Source: Lysinibacillus odysseyi 34hs-1 = NBRC 100172 (GTDB lineage Bacteria; Bacillota; Bacilli; Bacillales_A; Planococcaceae). From it: DNA of 64,000 nt. The stretch's first letter is position 1; every line of letters begins with the position of its first letter. Shown one piece after another: positions 26,655 through 35,285 of the stretch. Under the pieces are notes generated by a model that was not told where the DNA came from, did not search any database, and saw nothing but the letters and a program-made list of their open reading frames with translations. Location: contig NZ_BCVX01000009.1 in assembly GCF_001591965.1 (NCBI RefSeq), positions 1 through 64,000 of the forward strand, written 5' to 3'. The translations under genes were made by a program, and so were the position numbers.

Positions 26655-26693
26655 TATAAAATAAAAATATGTAAACAACAGGGAGTGGAAATA

Positions 26694-27470
26694 ATGGAAA
26701 TTATCTCTCAACTTAAAAGGCTAGGCTATACGGAGTATGAATCCAAGGCATATATTGCACTCCTGCAAAAGCGCCATGCTACAGCCTATCAAGTCAGTAA
26801 ACATTCCGGTATTCCGAGGGCACGTATATATGATACGCTGGATTCTTTGGCCAAAAAAGGGCTAGTAATGAAAGAAGGGGCAACCAACCAAACGACATAC
26901 CGTCCAATTCCCATTGATATTTTTATGCAAAAAACAACAGATTCCTGGCAGCAAAGTATAGCTTTTCTCACCGATGAACTAAAAAAGCTTGAGCAGCAGG
27001 AAAACGAAACGGAAAAAACATTGCTCGTATTAAAAAATGAAGAGATGATCGTAAGCTATTGCCGGGAATTATTGAAAAAAGCGAAAAAGCGTGTTGTCCT
27101 TTCGATGTGGGACTCTATGTATGAACAGGTGCGGGAGGATATAGAGCAGGCAGCAAAGCGTGTACATATACAAGGGATGACACTGCATGTGAAAAAACCT
27201 TTGCTGACATTAGATCAGCACCGGCTTACTAATTTTACGGAGGATAAAAATTCTAAACAATGGTTTATTTTATCGGTAGACGGAAAAGAAATGGTCTACG
27301 GCGCTTCATTAAGTGAGGAACCGGCTGCTTTTTATACAGATGATGCGGCGCATATTTATCTACTGGAAGACTATATCTGGCATGATATTTTAGTAAACCG
27401 CCTAGTACAAAGAAATAAGGATGATCTGGAGGAATGGGTCGCTGCAGAAAGACTGAAGTTTTTTAGTTAA
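26694..27470 (+). CDS. TrmB family transcriptional regulator
   Basis: 258 residues. N-terminal winged helix (about 1-75: LKRLGYTEYESKAYIALLQKRHATAYQVSKHSGIPRARIYDTLDSLAKKGLV) typical of TrmB/sugar-sensing regulators, then a coiled-coil-like segment (about 85-115) and a C-terminal ligand domain of the PLD-like TrmB type (about 120-258, RRVVLSMWDSMYE onward). The ATG at 26694 is eight bases after AGGGAG; an in-frame GTG at 26685 lies within the ribosome site. Divergent partner of the TSUP permease. Ligand unknown. Confidence 0.88.
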   Translation: MEIISQLKRLGYTEYESKAYIALLQKRHATAYQVSKHSGIPRARIYDTLDSLAKKGLVMKEGATNQTTYRPIPIDIFMQKTTDSWQQSIAFLTDELKKLEQQENETEKTLLVLKNEEMIVSYCRELLKKAKKRVVLSMWDSMYEQVREDIEQAAKRVHIQGMTLHVKKPLLTLDQHRLTNFTEDKNSKQWFILSVDGKEMVYGASLSEEPAAFYTDDAAHIYLLEDYIWHDILVNRLVQRNKDDLEEWVAAERLKFFS

Positions 27471-27828
27471 TTACTGGGGAAGAGGCTGATGTAAAGCAAG
27501 GATTGGGTGTAAAGTTTTGCAGATATTACGTTTATAAGTATCACACTAAAACAATGTTTTGCCTAGAACTGAAAACTAGAAGAAAGCATTAAGCATGGAA
27601 AAGCGGGTTCTGACTGTAATGATCTCATGTGGAGAAGATTCCTATTGGGCAAGCTGTAGAAGAAATGTTGGGGAAACATGGTGGTAATAGCAGAAAGAAA
27701 CGGATAGTAATAATCCTAACAGTCTGCTTATAAAACAACTGACCAAAATTCGTGTTATTTAGCATCTTCATGACCGTGTCACGGCATAAAACTAGTCAAT
27801 CGTAAAATAAAGAATATCGATATAAAAG
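27471..27828. other. Intergenic stretch, no supportable gene
   Basis: A short frame ending at about 27733 reads KIPIGQAVEEMLGKHGG and then a hydrophobic IVIILTVCL; it has no good start or ribosome site and may be a remnant. Nothing else is recognised. Confidence 0.35.
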
Positions 27829-27874
27829 AAAAGCCCCGAAACCTTGATATAACAAGGTTTTAAGGGCTTTTTTT
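27829..27874 (-). terminator. rpsD terminator
   Basis: AAAGCCC and AAACCTTG pair with CAAGGTTT and GGGCTTT; the minus strand runs into CTTTTCTTTT after the stem. T-runs on both sides make it bidirectional. Confidence 0.8.
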
Positions 27875-27898
27875 GCAACAGTTTGCGATGCGGAACTA

Positions 27899-28501
27899 TT
27901 AACGAGAGTAGAACTCAACGATTAATTGTTCTTGGATCTCACCTGATAATTCAGAACGCTCTGGTAGACGTACGAAAGTACCTACTTTGTTGTCAGCGTC
28001 GAATGAAAGGTATTCTGGTACGAAGTTGTTTACTTCGATTGCTTCACCTACAACAGCAAGGTTTTGAGATTTTTCACGAAGAGAAATCGTTTGACCTGGT
28101 TTCACTGAGTAAGAAGGGATGTTAACGCGTTTGCCGTCTACTAAAACGTGGCCGTGGTTAACTAATTGGCGAGCTGCACGACGAGTGCGAGCTAAACCTA
28201 AACGGTAAACTAGGTTGTCAAGGCGAGTTTCAAGAAGGATCATGAAGTTTTCACCGTGTACACCTTGTAATTTACCAGCTTTGTTGTAAAGGTTTTTGAA
28301 TTGACGTTCAGTCATACCGTACATGTGACGAAGTTTTTGCTTCTCTTGTAATTGTAGACCGTACTCTGATAATTTTTTACGTTGGTTCGGGCCGTGTTGA
28401 CCTGGTGCGTAAGGGCGTTTTTCTAATTCTTTACCTGTGCCGCTTAGAGAAATACCAAGACGACGAGAAATTTTCCAAGATGGACCTGTATAACGAGACA
28501 T
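27899..28501 (-). CDS. rpsD: 30S ribosomal protein S4
   Basis: 200 residues, the standard bacterial length, beginning [16 protein letters not shown] at the ATG preceded by GGAGGAG. The S4 RNA-binding domain spans about 92-155 ([37 protein letters not shown]). No N-terminal zinc-binding CxxC knuckle, so it is the zinc-independent form. Nucleates 30S assembly on 16S rRNA. In Bacillus it represses its own mRNA by binding the leader; the long upstream sequence here is consistent. Strong codon bias, as expected for a highly expressed gene. Confidence 0.97.
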   Translation of the reverse strand: MSRYTGPSWKISRRLGISLSGTGKELEKRPYAPGQHGPNQRKKLSEYGLQLQEKQKLRHMYGMTERQFKNLYNKAGKLQGVHGENFMILLETRLDNLVYRLGLARTRRAARQLVNHGHVLVDGKRVNIPSYSVKPGQTISLREKSQNLAVVGEAIEVNNFVPEYLSFDADNKVGTFVRLPERSELSGEIQEQLIVEFYSR

Positions 28502-28700
28502 TCTAGTCTCCTCCTTTAAATTTGGTTTTTTTGTTGCATAAAACAAAAACCAGTTATACCCGAGACTCATCTGTATTTTATTTTCACGTATGTTCGCCCC
28601 AGCAGCCGATAGGGTTACTTATACACCATCCAATATATGGAGGAACAAAATACGAAACAAGGTTGTACAACTGCTGCATTTATTTTACACAAAGGATATT
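28502..28700 (-). promoter_or_regulatory. rpsD leader, possible S4-binding autoregulatory RNA
   Basis: About 200 bases lie between S4's start and any likely promoter on the minus strand, and the opposite strand has no supportable gene. The leader is GC-richer than its flanks (CGGCTGCTGGGGCGAAC on the minus strand near 28590-28610). Bacillus rpsD has an S4-binding leader; that this one does too is inferred from position and length. No fold was computed. Confidence 0.4.
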
Positions 28701-28918
28701 GTATCTTTTTTTAAAGAAGGCGTCAAGGAGGAAGTAGTGTTCTTCTTATTTAATAGAAGGAAAAGGGCGAAACTATGAAACATATTATTTTTTACAGCTC
28801 CACAAGTCCTTTTTAGAAAAAAAATCCATAAATTTCATAGTCAAATAGACATAATCGGTGTATACTTAGGTATAAGTTAATAGTATTGATTCGTTAAGTT
28901 GAAAGAAAAGGTGATTTA

Positions 28919-30787
28919 ATGAATGAACATCAACAGATGATAACGAATATTAAATCTGATATATTGAGCCTTTACGTTAATTCGATGGATAAGTGTATGA
29001 TGCTCGATCAATACTTTGAAGTGCTTTTAGCAATATTGCATCGACACTTCAATATTCATCAATGCTGCGTTTTAGTATATGAAGCTGAGATGCTAAAGCC
29101 ATTGACGGTTGATACAGCAAAAAATACAGGTATTCCATGGGTACTATTTGATACTTACTTTGCTTCCGGGAAAGTAACAGAAATTCCGTACTTCCTGCAT
29201 GAGCAAGAGCATTATAGCGAGATGACGCATATGATGCTGCTGAAAGTAGACAAAAAGCCGCCTTATGGAATTTTATTATTTAAAGCAACAGAACAATGGA
29301 AATCTTTTTCAAGTAATGAATTTACTGAAGATTTAGTAAGCGTTTTTGCAAGTCTTGCAGGTGCTACGAAGGAACTAATCGATATACGGTTAAAAGAAAA
29401 CCAGTACCGCAAGCTTTATAATATGACGGATTTATTCCATTCCACAATGGATATTGATAAAATCCTGCAAAATGTTCTGGTCACGATTAAAGATAATTTC
29501 CCTGATTTGGGCGTGGAATTGATTTTATCAAATGATCAGGATCGGCAAACAACCATTCATATTAAACCTTTTGATTATTTATCGGAGCGTCCTTCTACGA
29601 TTGAAGCCTTTGTTTCAGGCGATGTTACAACAGAGTTGGCGACAGACTTGGCTTGCCGATTATTAAATGCCCCTATTAAAGGAAGACAGGCAATTTATGG
29701 CATTCTTCAAGTGAGTGCTCCGACAACTTATATTTTTTCATCAGCCCAGAAGGATTTTATTCGTATGCTTGCACAAGCATCGGGGAATGCGTTGGAAAAC
29801 GCGAAGCTCTACCATCAATCACATCGATTGATTAGTGATCTGCAGCTTATTAATGAGACGTCACATCGTTTAAATATGAAATTAGATATTCAGGAAATGC
29901 TGCTCTTTTTGCAAAAGCAGCTGATGAAGTCGTTTCAGCCAATGGAGATTTGCTTTTTATTTAAAGATGAAAATGGCCTGGAGATAACTGAAGCAAGTAC
30001 AGCGCTTTTTTCTGTTCCACAAGGGAAAGTATATATCGATTATGTACAGAACCATTTTGAAAATACGCAGGACCCCCTATTTATAGCGGACTTCAGCAGG
30101 TTAATTGCTGAGGACGTCATCTATAAGTCCATTATGGCGATCCCTCTGATTATGGAGGAGCGTATTACAGGTTTTAGCATTGTTCTGCACCGGGAACCTT
30201 ATTTCTTTTCGTTTGATAGCTTTAAGCTGATGCAGTCGCTCATCCACCACTCGTCTTTAGCCATTTCCAATTCGATACTTCGGAACCAATTGCAGGATAT
30301 GGTAGACAGGGATCATTTGACAAAGCTATTTGCACGCAGCTATTTAGATACTTTTGTGGAAAAATCATTACTACAGGATGATTCTGGTATGTTTATGCTG
30401 ATTGATATTGATAACTTCAAGTGTGTAAATGACACGTATGGACATCAGGTTGGCGATGAGGTGCTGGTCCAAATTGGGGCACAGCTCAAGAAGATGATCG
30501 GAACAAGGGGAATTTGTGCGAGGTGGGGCGGCGAGGAACTATCGGTATATGTACCGAATATTTTGCAGCATGAAGCTCTCCAAATGGCACAGCAGATTGT
30601 AGGAGCCATTCCGCAATCGACAAACCCGAAAGTTACAATTTCTGCCGGGTTAATTACGTGGAACAAGTCGGCAAGGCTGGATTTCCAATCCGTTTTCTTA
30701 TATGCTGACACTGCGTTATATAACGCGAAGCATAATGGGAAAAATCAAGTTTGCATGTTTGATGAAAAAATGCAATTACAGCCATAA
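28919..30787 (+). CDS. dgcP: GAF-GGDEF diguanylate cyclase, DgcP/YtrP-like
   Basis: 622 residues, soluble. Two or more GAF-like sensory regions cover about 1-440, followed by a GGDEF domain at about 455-620: DRDHLTKLFARSYLDTF, DIDNFKCVNDTYGHQVGDEVL, and the signature as GGEEL at about 537 (RWGGEELSVYVPN). The signature carries Leu in place of Phe. The sequence before it (GTRGICAR) lacks the RxxD inhibitory site. Predicted to make cyclic di-GMP. Position beside rpsD and ytsP matches ytrP (dgcP) of B. subtilis. Start ATG is six bases after AAGGTGAT. Confidence 0.88.
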   Translation: MNEHQQMITNIKSDILSLYVNSMDKCMMLDQYFEVLLAILHRHFNIHQCCVLVYEAEMLKPLTVDTAKNTGIPWVLFDTYFASGKVTEIPYFLHEQEHYSEMTHMMLLKVDKKPPYGILLFKATEQWKSFSSNEFTEDLVSVFASLAGATKELIDIRLKENQYRKLYNMTDLFHSTMDIDKILQNVLVTIKDNFPDLGVELILSNDQDRQTTIHIKPFDYLSERPSTIEAFVSGDVTTELATDLACRLLNAPIKGRQAIYGILQVSAPTTYIFSSAQKDFIRMLAQASGNALENAKLYHQSHRLISDLQLINETSHRLNMKLDIQEMLLFLQKQLMKSFQPMEICFLFKDENGLEITEASTALFSVPQGKVYIDYVQNHFENTQDPLFIADFSRLIAEDVIYKSIMAIPLIMEERITGFSIVLHREPYFFSFDSFKLMQSLIHHSSLAISNSILRNQLQDMVDRDHLTKLFARSYLDTFVEKSLLQDDSGMFMLIDIDNFKCVNDTYGHQVGDEVLVQIGAQLKKMIGTRGICARWGGEELSVYVPNILQHEALQMAQQIVGAIPQSTNPKVTISAGLITWNKSARLDFQSVFLYADTALYNAKHNGKNQVCMFDEKMQLQP

Positions 30788-30829
30788 AAGCTGTCCCTTA
30801 GGTTTTTACAGCCAAAGGGACAGCTTTTA
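30786..30829. terminator. Shared terminator between dgcP and ytsP
   Basis: AAAAGCTGTCCCTT (30786-30799) pairs with AAGGGACAGCTTTT (30815-30828); placed between convergent genes and able to act on both. Confidence 0.85.
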
Positions 30830-30833
30830 CTTG

Positions 30834-31313
30834 TTATAGATGGTTAAGGAGAGTTATAACAAATTGTTCCAAACCATTTTTGTCTTCTGCTGAAAAGCGA
30901 TTTTTTATAGGGCTATCAATATCTAGTACACCAATTACTTCATTGTTTTTGATTAATGGAATAACAATCTCAGAGTTGGAAGCGGCATCGCAGGCAATGT
31001 GTCCAGGGAACGCATGGACATCATCTACAACAAGTGTTGCTTTTTGTGCAGCCGCTGTTCCGCAAACTCCACGTCCGACAGGGATACGGACACATGCCGG
31101 TAATCCTTGGAATGGTCCGAGCACAAGCTCGCCGTCTTTCATGAGATAAAACCCAATCCAGTTAATCTCAGATAAAAACGTATTCAGCAATGCAGAGGCA
31201 TTGCTCAGGTTAGCCACTAGATCTGCTTCGCCGGTCAGAAGGGCATCCAGTTGTTTAGATAGTGTGTTATATTGCTCGGTAACAGAGCCTTCATATTGAA
31301 TCTTTGTAAACAT
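30834..31313 (-). CDS. msrC: Free methionine-(R)-sulfoxide reductase (GAF domain)
   Basis: 159 residues, a single GAF domain of the YtsP/fRMsr type. It reduces free methionine-R-sulfoxide and has its catalytic cysteines within the GAF fold; three are seen in place, in LPACVRIPVGRGVCGTAAAQ and HIACDAASNSEIVIPL. Starts 15 bases downstream of hisJ on the same strand, so the two are probably cotranscribed. Symbol in B. subtilis is ytsP. Confidence 0.9.
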   Translation of the reverse strand: MFTKIQYEGSVTEQYNTLSKQLDALLTGEADLVANLSNASALLNTFLSEINWIGFYLMKDGELVLGPFQGLPACVRIPVGRGVCGTAAAQKATLVVDDVHAFPGHIACDAASNSEIVIPLIKNNEVIGVLDIDSPIKNRFSAEDKNGLEQFVITLLNHL

Positions 31314-31328
31314 ATAAACCTCCTAAAG

Positions 31329-32123
31329 TTAATCTGTAAAGATTGTATCATAATGCTGATGTAAATCCGTTACGGTATGCGCGTCTGAACCAAAAGTATA
31401 GCGCAGGCCGATTGTTTTCGCATAATCAAATAGATGGGGTGGAGGGTAGGTTTCTTTGCAAAACGGCTTACTTAAGCCAGCGCTGTTAAAATCGAGTTCA
31501 TAATCATACTGCTGCATCAACTGCAAAATTTCCTTTACCTGCCCCTCATCATCAATTTGCTCGTTATGGGCAAGCTGGAACTTATGAATGAGTGTGGGAT
31601 GACCGATGCGCTTCGGTTTATATGGGCCTAGATCTGCAAGAATGGATGCTTTTACTGTTTCATAGTACAAATTATACAGTGCCTGCATGCCTCCTACTGT
31701 ATTGGCAAAGCGCAAATATTCTTCTTTTGAAAAATCGATACAGCAGTATTCTCCTTTATAGTATAGAAAATGAACAGAGAGAATGGCATCATCAAGCTGT
31801 GGACCATAAAATTGTAGGAAACTGGAAATTTCTTTCTCGTAGCCGCTAATATAATCAATTTCTAAACCGATATTAATGTGTATCTTATTTTTGTAATGTA
31901 ATTTTAATTGCTGCAGCTGCGTTATGTAGTCCTGTAGATATTCTGCCCTCATACCGCTATCCTTCTCGGGTGTCGGGTCGTCAAATAACATAGGAAGCGG
32001 AGCGTGTTCTGTAAAAGAGATATGAGTAAATTGATGCTGGATTGCTTTTTCAATATATTCTTCAAATGAATCGGGGGATCCATGTGGACAAAATGGCGTA
32101 TGGATATGTCCATCTTTTTTCAT
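31329..32123 (-). CDS. hisJ: Histidinol-phosphatase, PHP type
   Basis: 264 residues. Dephosphorylates L-histidinol phosphate, the penultimate step of histidine synthesis, with a PHP-fold trinuclear metal centre. PHP motifs are present: DGHIHTPFCPHG at the N-terminus, SFTEHAPLP near 37, the RIGHPTLIHKF block near 176, and the GSDAHTVTDLHQHY C-terminal block. AGGAGGTATCTTGT precedes the ATG. Far from any his operon genes in this window, as in B. subtilis. Confidence 0.94.
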   Translation of the reverse strand: MKKDGHIHTPFCPHGSPDSFEEYIEKAIQHQFTHISFTEHAPLPMLFDDPTPEKDSGMRAEYLQDYITQLQQLKLHYKNKIHINIGLEIDYISGYEKEISSFLQFYGPQLDDAILSVHFLYYKGEYCCIDFSKEEYLRFANTVGGMQALYNLYYETVKASILADLGPYKPKRIGHPTLIHKFQLAHNEQIDDEGQVKEILQLMQQYDYELDFNSAGLSKPFCKETYPPPHLFDYAKTIGLRYTFGSDAHTVTDLHQHYDTIFTD

Positions 32124-32233
32124 ACAAGATACCTCCTTTATTTCCTGATAATTAGTTTAAACAAAAACTTGAAAACGTGATATTATTATAGATACATTAG
32201 CCAATTCAGACACTTTGGAATAGGGGGCTTACA

Positions 32234-33940
32234 ATGATAAAGTATATCATCATTGTCGCAGTCGTTCTATTAGCATTATTAGCATACGGTCTATTTATCC
32301 GACGAAAGCATAATGCCATAATAGCCCGGCTGGAAAAGGAAAAGTTAGAGGTCCAGCATTATCCAATCTACGAAGAGCTTACGAAAGTAAAGACATTGAA
32401 CATGAACGGACAGACAGAAGAGCTTTTTGAAAATTGGCGTAATGCCTGGGTCGAAGTGACAGATGTTCATGTCATTAAAATCGATGCACTGCTTTTTGAT
32501 GCGGAGGAATACATAGACCGATTCAAATTTAAAAAGGCAACAGAAATCGAACAGGAAATTGAAAGAAAAATCGAGGATTGTGAAAATACACGCCTCAAAA
32601 TTTTGCTTGAATTGGAAGAGCTGATAGGAAGCGAAGAAAAAAACCGTATTGAAATGGAACAGTTAAAGGAGTATTACCGTTCAGCCCGGAAAACAGTTCT
32701 TGCTCATCAACACTCATTCGGGTCAGCACTTAGCCAGTTGGAGAAACGTCTTGAGATGTTCACACCTAAGTTTGAAGAGTTTGATTTACTGACAACGGAA
32801 GGGAATTATCTACAGGCTCGAGAAATAGTGTTGTCGCTGAATGGGGAAGCACAGGCAATTTTTGAATTGCTGAGTGAAATTCCTACGTTGCTGTCAGAAG
32901 TACAAACTAAGATTCCAACCGCTATTCACGAACTAAAAAATGGGCAGCGCGAAATGGAAGCGCAAAAATATTATCTTCGCCATTTAGAAATGACGGAATA
33001 TCTGGAAGCTTTGGAAAATGAACTAGAGGTCATGAAGCAAACAATCGCAGAACTCGATATTGAAAAGGTTAGACCGCGTATTGACCAAATCAATGAAGAA
33101 ATTGATCAATTCTATGACCTTTTAGAAAAGGAAGTAGTAGCGAAAAAGTATGTTGATGTTCACTGTTTCCCAGTTCGTGAAAAGTTAGATAAGCTAACGA
33201 GCATCACCCGGGAAATAAATGACGAAGCCACATATGTCCAACGAACATACCGCTTGCCTGAAAAAGAAGCGGAAATTCCGCGTAATTGCCTAAAGCAGTT
33301 AGAGGTGCTACATAAGCGTTATGATCTTTTATCGCTGCGTGTGCAGGAAGAAAAGTCTGCCTACTCAAGCTTGAAAGAGGAACTGGAAGAAATCAACGAG
33401 GAAATGGGCCGTATTAAAGAAGAACAAGAAAACTTCTCACTGCGCCTGAAAAATCTCCGTCTGGATGAAAATGAAGCCCGCGGCCAGCTTGATTCATTAA
33501 GCAAGATGCTGCAGGAAACAGAGCGTATGCTGACAAAGGCTAATATTCCGGGAATTCCTGAGGAGATGGATGCTCGCCTTGAAGAAGCGGAAGAACAATT
33601 ATTCGTTGTCATGCAAAGCCTACAGGAAACACCTCTTAATATGGAGCAGGTAAACAGCAGCCTAAACAATGCAAAAAAATGTATTGCCGATGTAAAATCA
33701 CGTGCAGAAGAAATGGTGGAAAACGTTATTATGATCGAGCGTATTATCCAATACGGTAATCGTTATCGAGCTTCCAACCCTGAGCTGCATACACAGCTGT
33801 TAGAAGCTGAAAAAGCATTCCACCAATACCGCTATATTAAAGCGCTTGAAGATGCAGCAGCAGCTGTGGAAATGGTAGAGCCAGGTGCGATTAAAAAAAT
33901 TGAAGTTCTTGTACAGGAAGATTTATCTGCAAAAATATAA
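32234..33940 (+). CDS. ezrA: Septation ring formation regulator EzrA
   Basis: 568 residues. N-terminal membrane helix (about 3-22, YIIIVAVVLLALLAYGLFI) followed by a long, almost continuous coiled-coil, spectrin-like cytoplasmic part. EzrA limits FtsZ ring formation to midcell and links it to cell-wall synthesis. Near the C-terminus lies YGNRYRASNPELHTQLLEAEKAFHQYRYIKALEDAA, the characteristic QNR-type patch region of EzrA. ATG after AGGGGG. Monogenic, followed by a hairpin terminator. Confidence 0.96.
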   Translation: MIKYIIIVAVVLLALLAYGLFIRRKHNAIIARLEKEKLEVQHYPIYEELTKVKTLNMNGQTEELFENWRNAWVEVTDVHVIKIDALLFDAEEYIDRFKFKKATEIEQEIERKIEDCENTRLKILLELEELIGSEEKNRIEMEQLKEYYRSARKTVLAHQHSFGSALSQLEKRLEMFTPKFEEFDLLTTEGNYLQAREIVLSLNGEAQAIFELLSEIPTLLSEVQTKIPTAIHELKNGQREMEAQKYYLRHLEMTEYLEALENELEVMKQTIAELDIEKVRPRIDQINEEIDQFYDLLEKEVVAKKYVDVHCFPVREKLDKLTSITREINDEATYVQRTYRLPEKEAEIPRNCLKQLEVLHKRYDLLSLRVQEEKSAYSSLKEELEEINEEMGRIKEEQENFSLRLKNLRLDENEARGQLDSLSKMLQETERMLTKANIPGIPEEMDARLEEAEEQLFVVMQSLQETPLNMEQVNSSLNNAKKCIADVKSRAEEMVENVIMIERIIQYGNRYRASNPELHTQLLEAEKAFHQYRYIKALEDAAAAVEMVEPGAIKKIEVLVQEDLSAKI

Positions 33941-33996
33941 GCATTCCCAGTACCATCATGAATGATTTACAGTTATAATAGATATATTGTAGAAGC

Positions 33997-34030
33997 CACC
34001 GCACAGCCTGTGTAGGTGGTTTTGTTTTGA
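33997..34030 (+). terminator. ezrA terminator
   Basis: CCACC and GGTGG, with an inner CACAG/CTGTG pairing, form a short stem followed by TTTTGTTTT. Confidence 0.65.
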
Positions 34031-34136
34031 CAAAAACAGCGGCTTTCACTGGGGAAAGGGCAGGAGGTGTGACAATGCCCTCAATAAGTACCCGGACAAA
34101 AGGCTGCAATTCATATAATAGAGAAGGGCGAATACT

Positions 34137-35285
34137 ATGATTTATTTAGACAACGCTGCGACAACGAAGCCGCATAAAGAAGTGCTGGATACATTTGTTC
34201 AAGTAAATGAGCTGTACTATGCAAATCCGGCTTCTATCCATGAAGCTGGCGTGACAGCTAATCAGCTTTTGGCACGAGCACGTGATCAAGTGGCACAAAT
34301 ATTAAATACGGAAGCAAAAGAAGTTGTTTTTACCGCTGGTGGGACTGAATCAAATAACTTCGCCGTTTTTGGTACAGCGCATGCCAGTACACATAAAGGG
34401 AAGCATATATTAACAACTGAAGTTGAGCACCCTTCTGTGCTGGAAGCTGTAAAGCGACTGGCAAAGGAAGGATTTGAAGTTGAATACCTGACAGTTGATG
34501 CTAAGGGTGTTATTTCGTTGGAAGAGCTGAAGCAAAAGGTTCGTAAAGATACGATTTTGGTCAGCATCATGCATGTAAATAATGAGATGGGTGCCATTCA
34601 GCCAATTGAAGAGGCAGCACACATTATTCATTCTCAAAGCCGCGCACTGTTCCATGTTGACGCAGTACAAAGCTTTGGTAAGCTGCAGGTATCTTTCAAT
34701 GGAGAAGCAGGACCGGATATCCTATCGATTTCCGGTCACAAAATTCATGCACTAAAAGGTTCAGGTGTGATCGCTTTCCGGAAGCCTTTCTCCATTGTCC
34801 CTTACATTGTGGGAGGCGGGCAGGAATTCGGTCTTCGCAGTGGCACAGTGGCAGTACCTCAGGCAGTAGCATTTGCCAAAGCGGCAAGGCTCGCCGTGGA
34901 AAGTATGGACGCACAATATAAAAAATATGAAGTATGGCAGACAGAGCTGCGCACATACCTGCAGCATTTCGGAAATGAGATTCATTTATTATCGACTGAA
35001 TTTGGCGTTCCATACATTCTTTCGTTTAGTGTCCGGGGGTTGAAAGGGGAAATCCTTATTAACGCTCTGCAAAAAGCGGGTGTCATCGTTTCAACGTCAA
35101 GCGCATGTTCATCAAAGCAAACGAAGACAAGTCATGTTGTTGAAGCCTTGCACGTGGAGCAGGACTTTAAAAAAGGTGTGTTACGTTTAAGCTTTGGCAT
35201 GCAAACAACAGAAGCCGATATCGCTGCCTTTAAGGGAGCTTTCGAGCAAGTGATGAAGCAATTAAAAGGAGAAGTAGTAGGATGA
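34137..35285 (+). CDS. nifZ: Cysteine desulfurase, NifS family (NifZ)
   Basis: 382 residues, PLP enzyme that takes sulfur from cysteine. PLP lysine in SGHKIHALKGSG (about residue 202), active cysteine in STSSACSSK (about 324), with the cofactor-phosphate motif TAGGTESNN near 67. It overlaps thiI by four bases, and in Bacillus NifZ is the sulfur donor dedicated to ThiI for 4-thiouridine in tRNA, so its job here is clear from context. No good ribosome site other than GAGAAGGG upstream. Confidence 0.94.
   Translation: MIYLDNAATTKPHKEVLDTFVQVNELYYANPASIHEAGVTANQLLARARDQVAQILNTEAKEVVFTAGGTESNNFAVFGTAHASTHKGKHILTTEVEHPSVLEAVKRLAKEGFEVEYLTVDAKGVISLEELKQKVRKDTILVSIMHVNNEMGAIQPIEEAAHIIHSQSRALFHVDAVQSFGKLQVSFNGEAGPDILSISGHKIHALKGSGVIAFRKPFSIVPYIVGGGQEFGLRSGTVAVPQAVAFAKAARLAVESMDAQYKKYEVWQTELRTYLQHFGNEIHLLSTEFGVPYILSFSVRGLKGEILINALQKAGVIVSTSSACSSKQTKTSHVVEALHVEQDFKKGVLRLSFGMQTTEADIAAFKGAFEQVMKQLKGEVVG

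Noticed and set aside
28522-28778. Plus-strand frames opposite the rpsD leader
   Set aside because: No ribosome site; explained as shadow of the leader.
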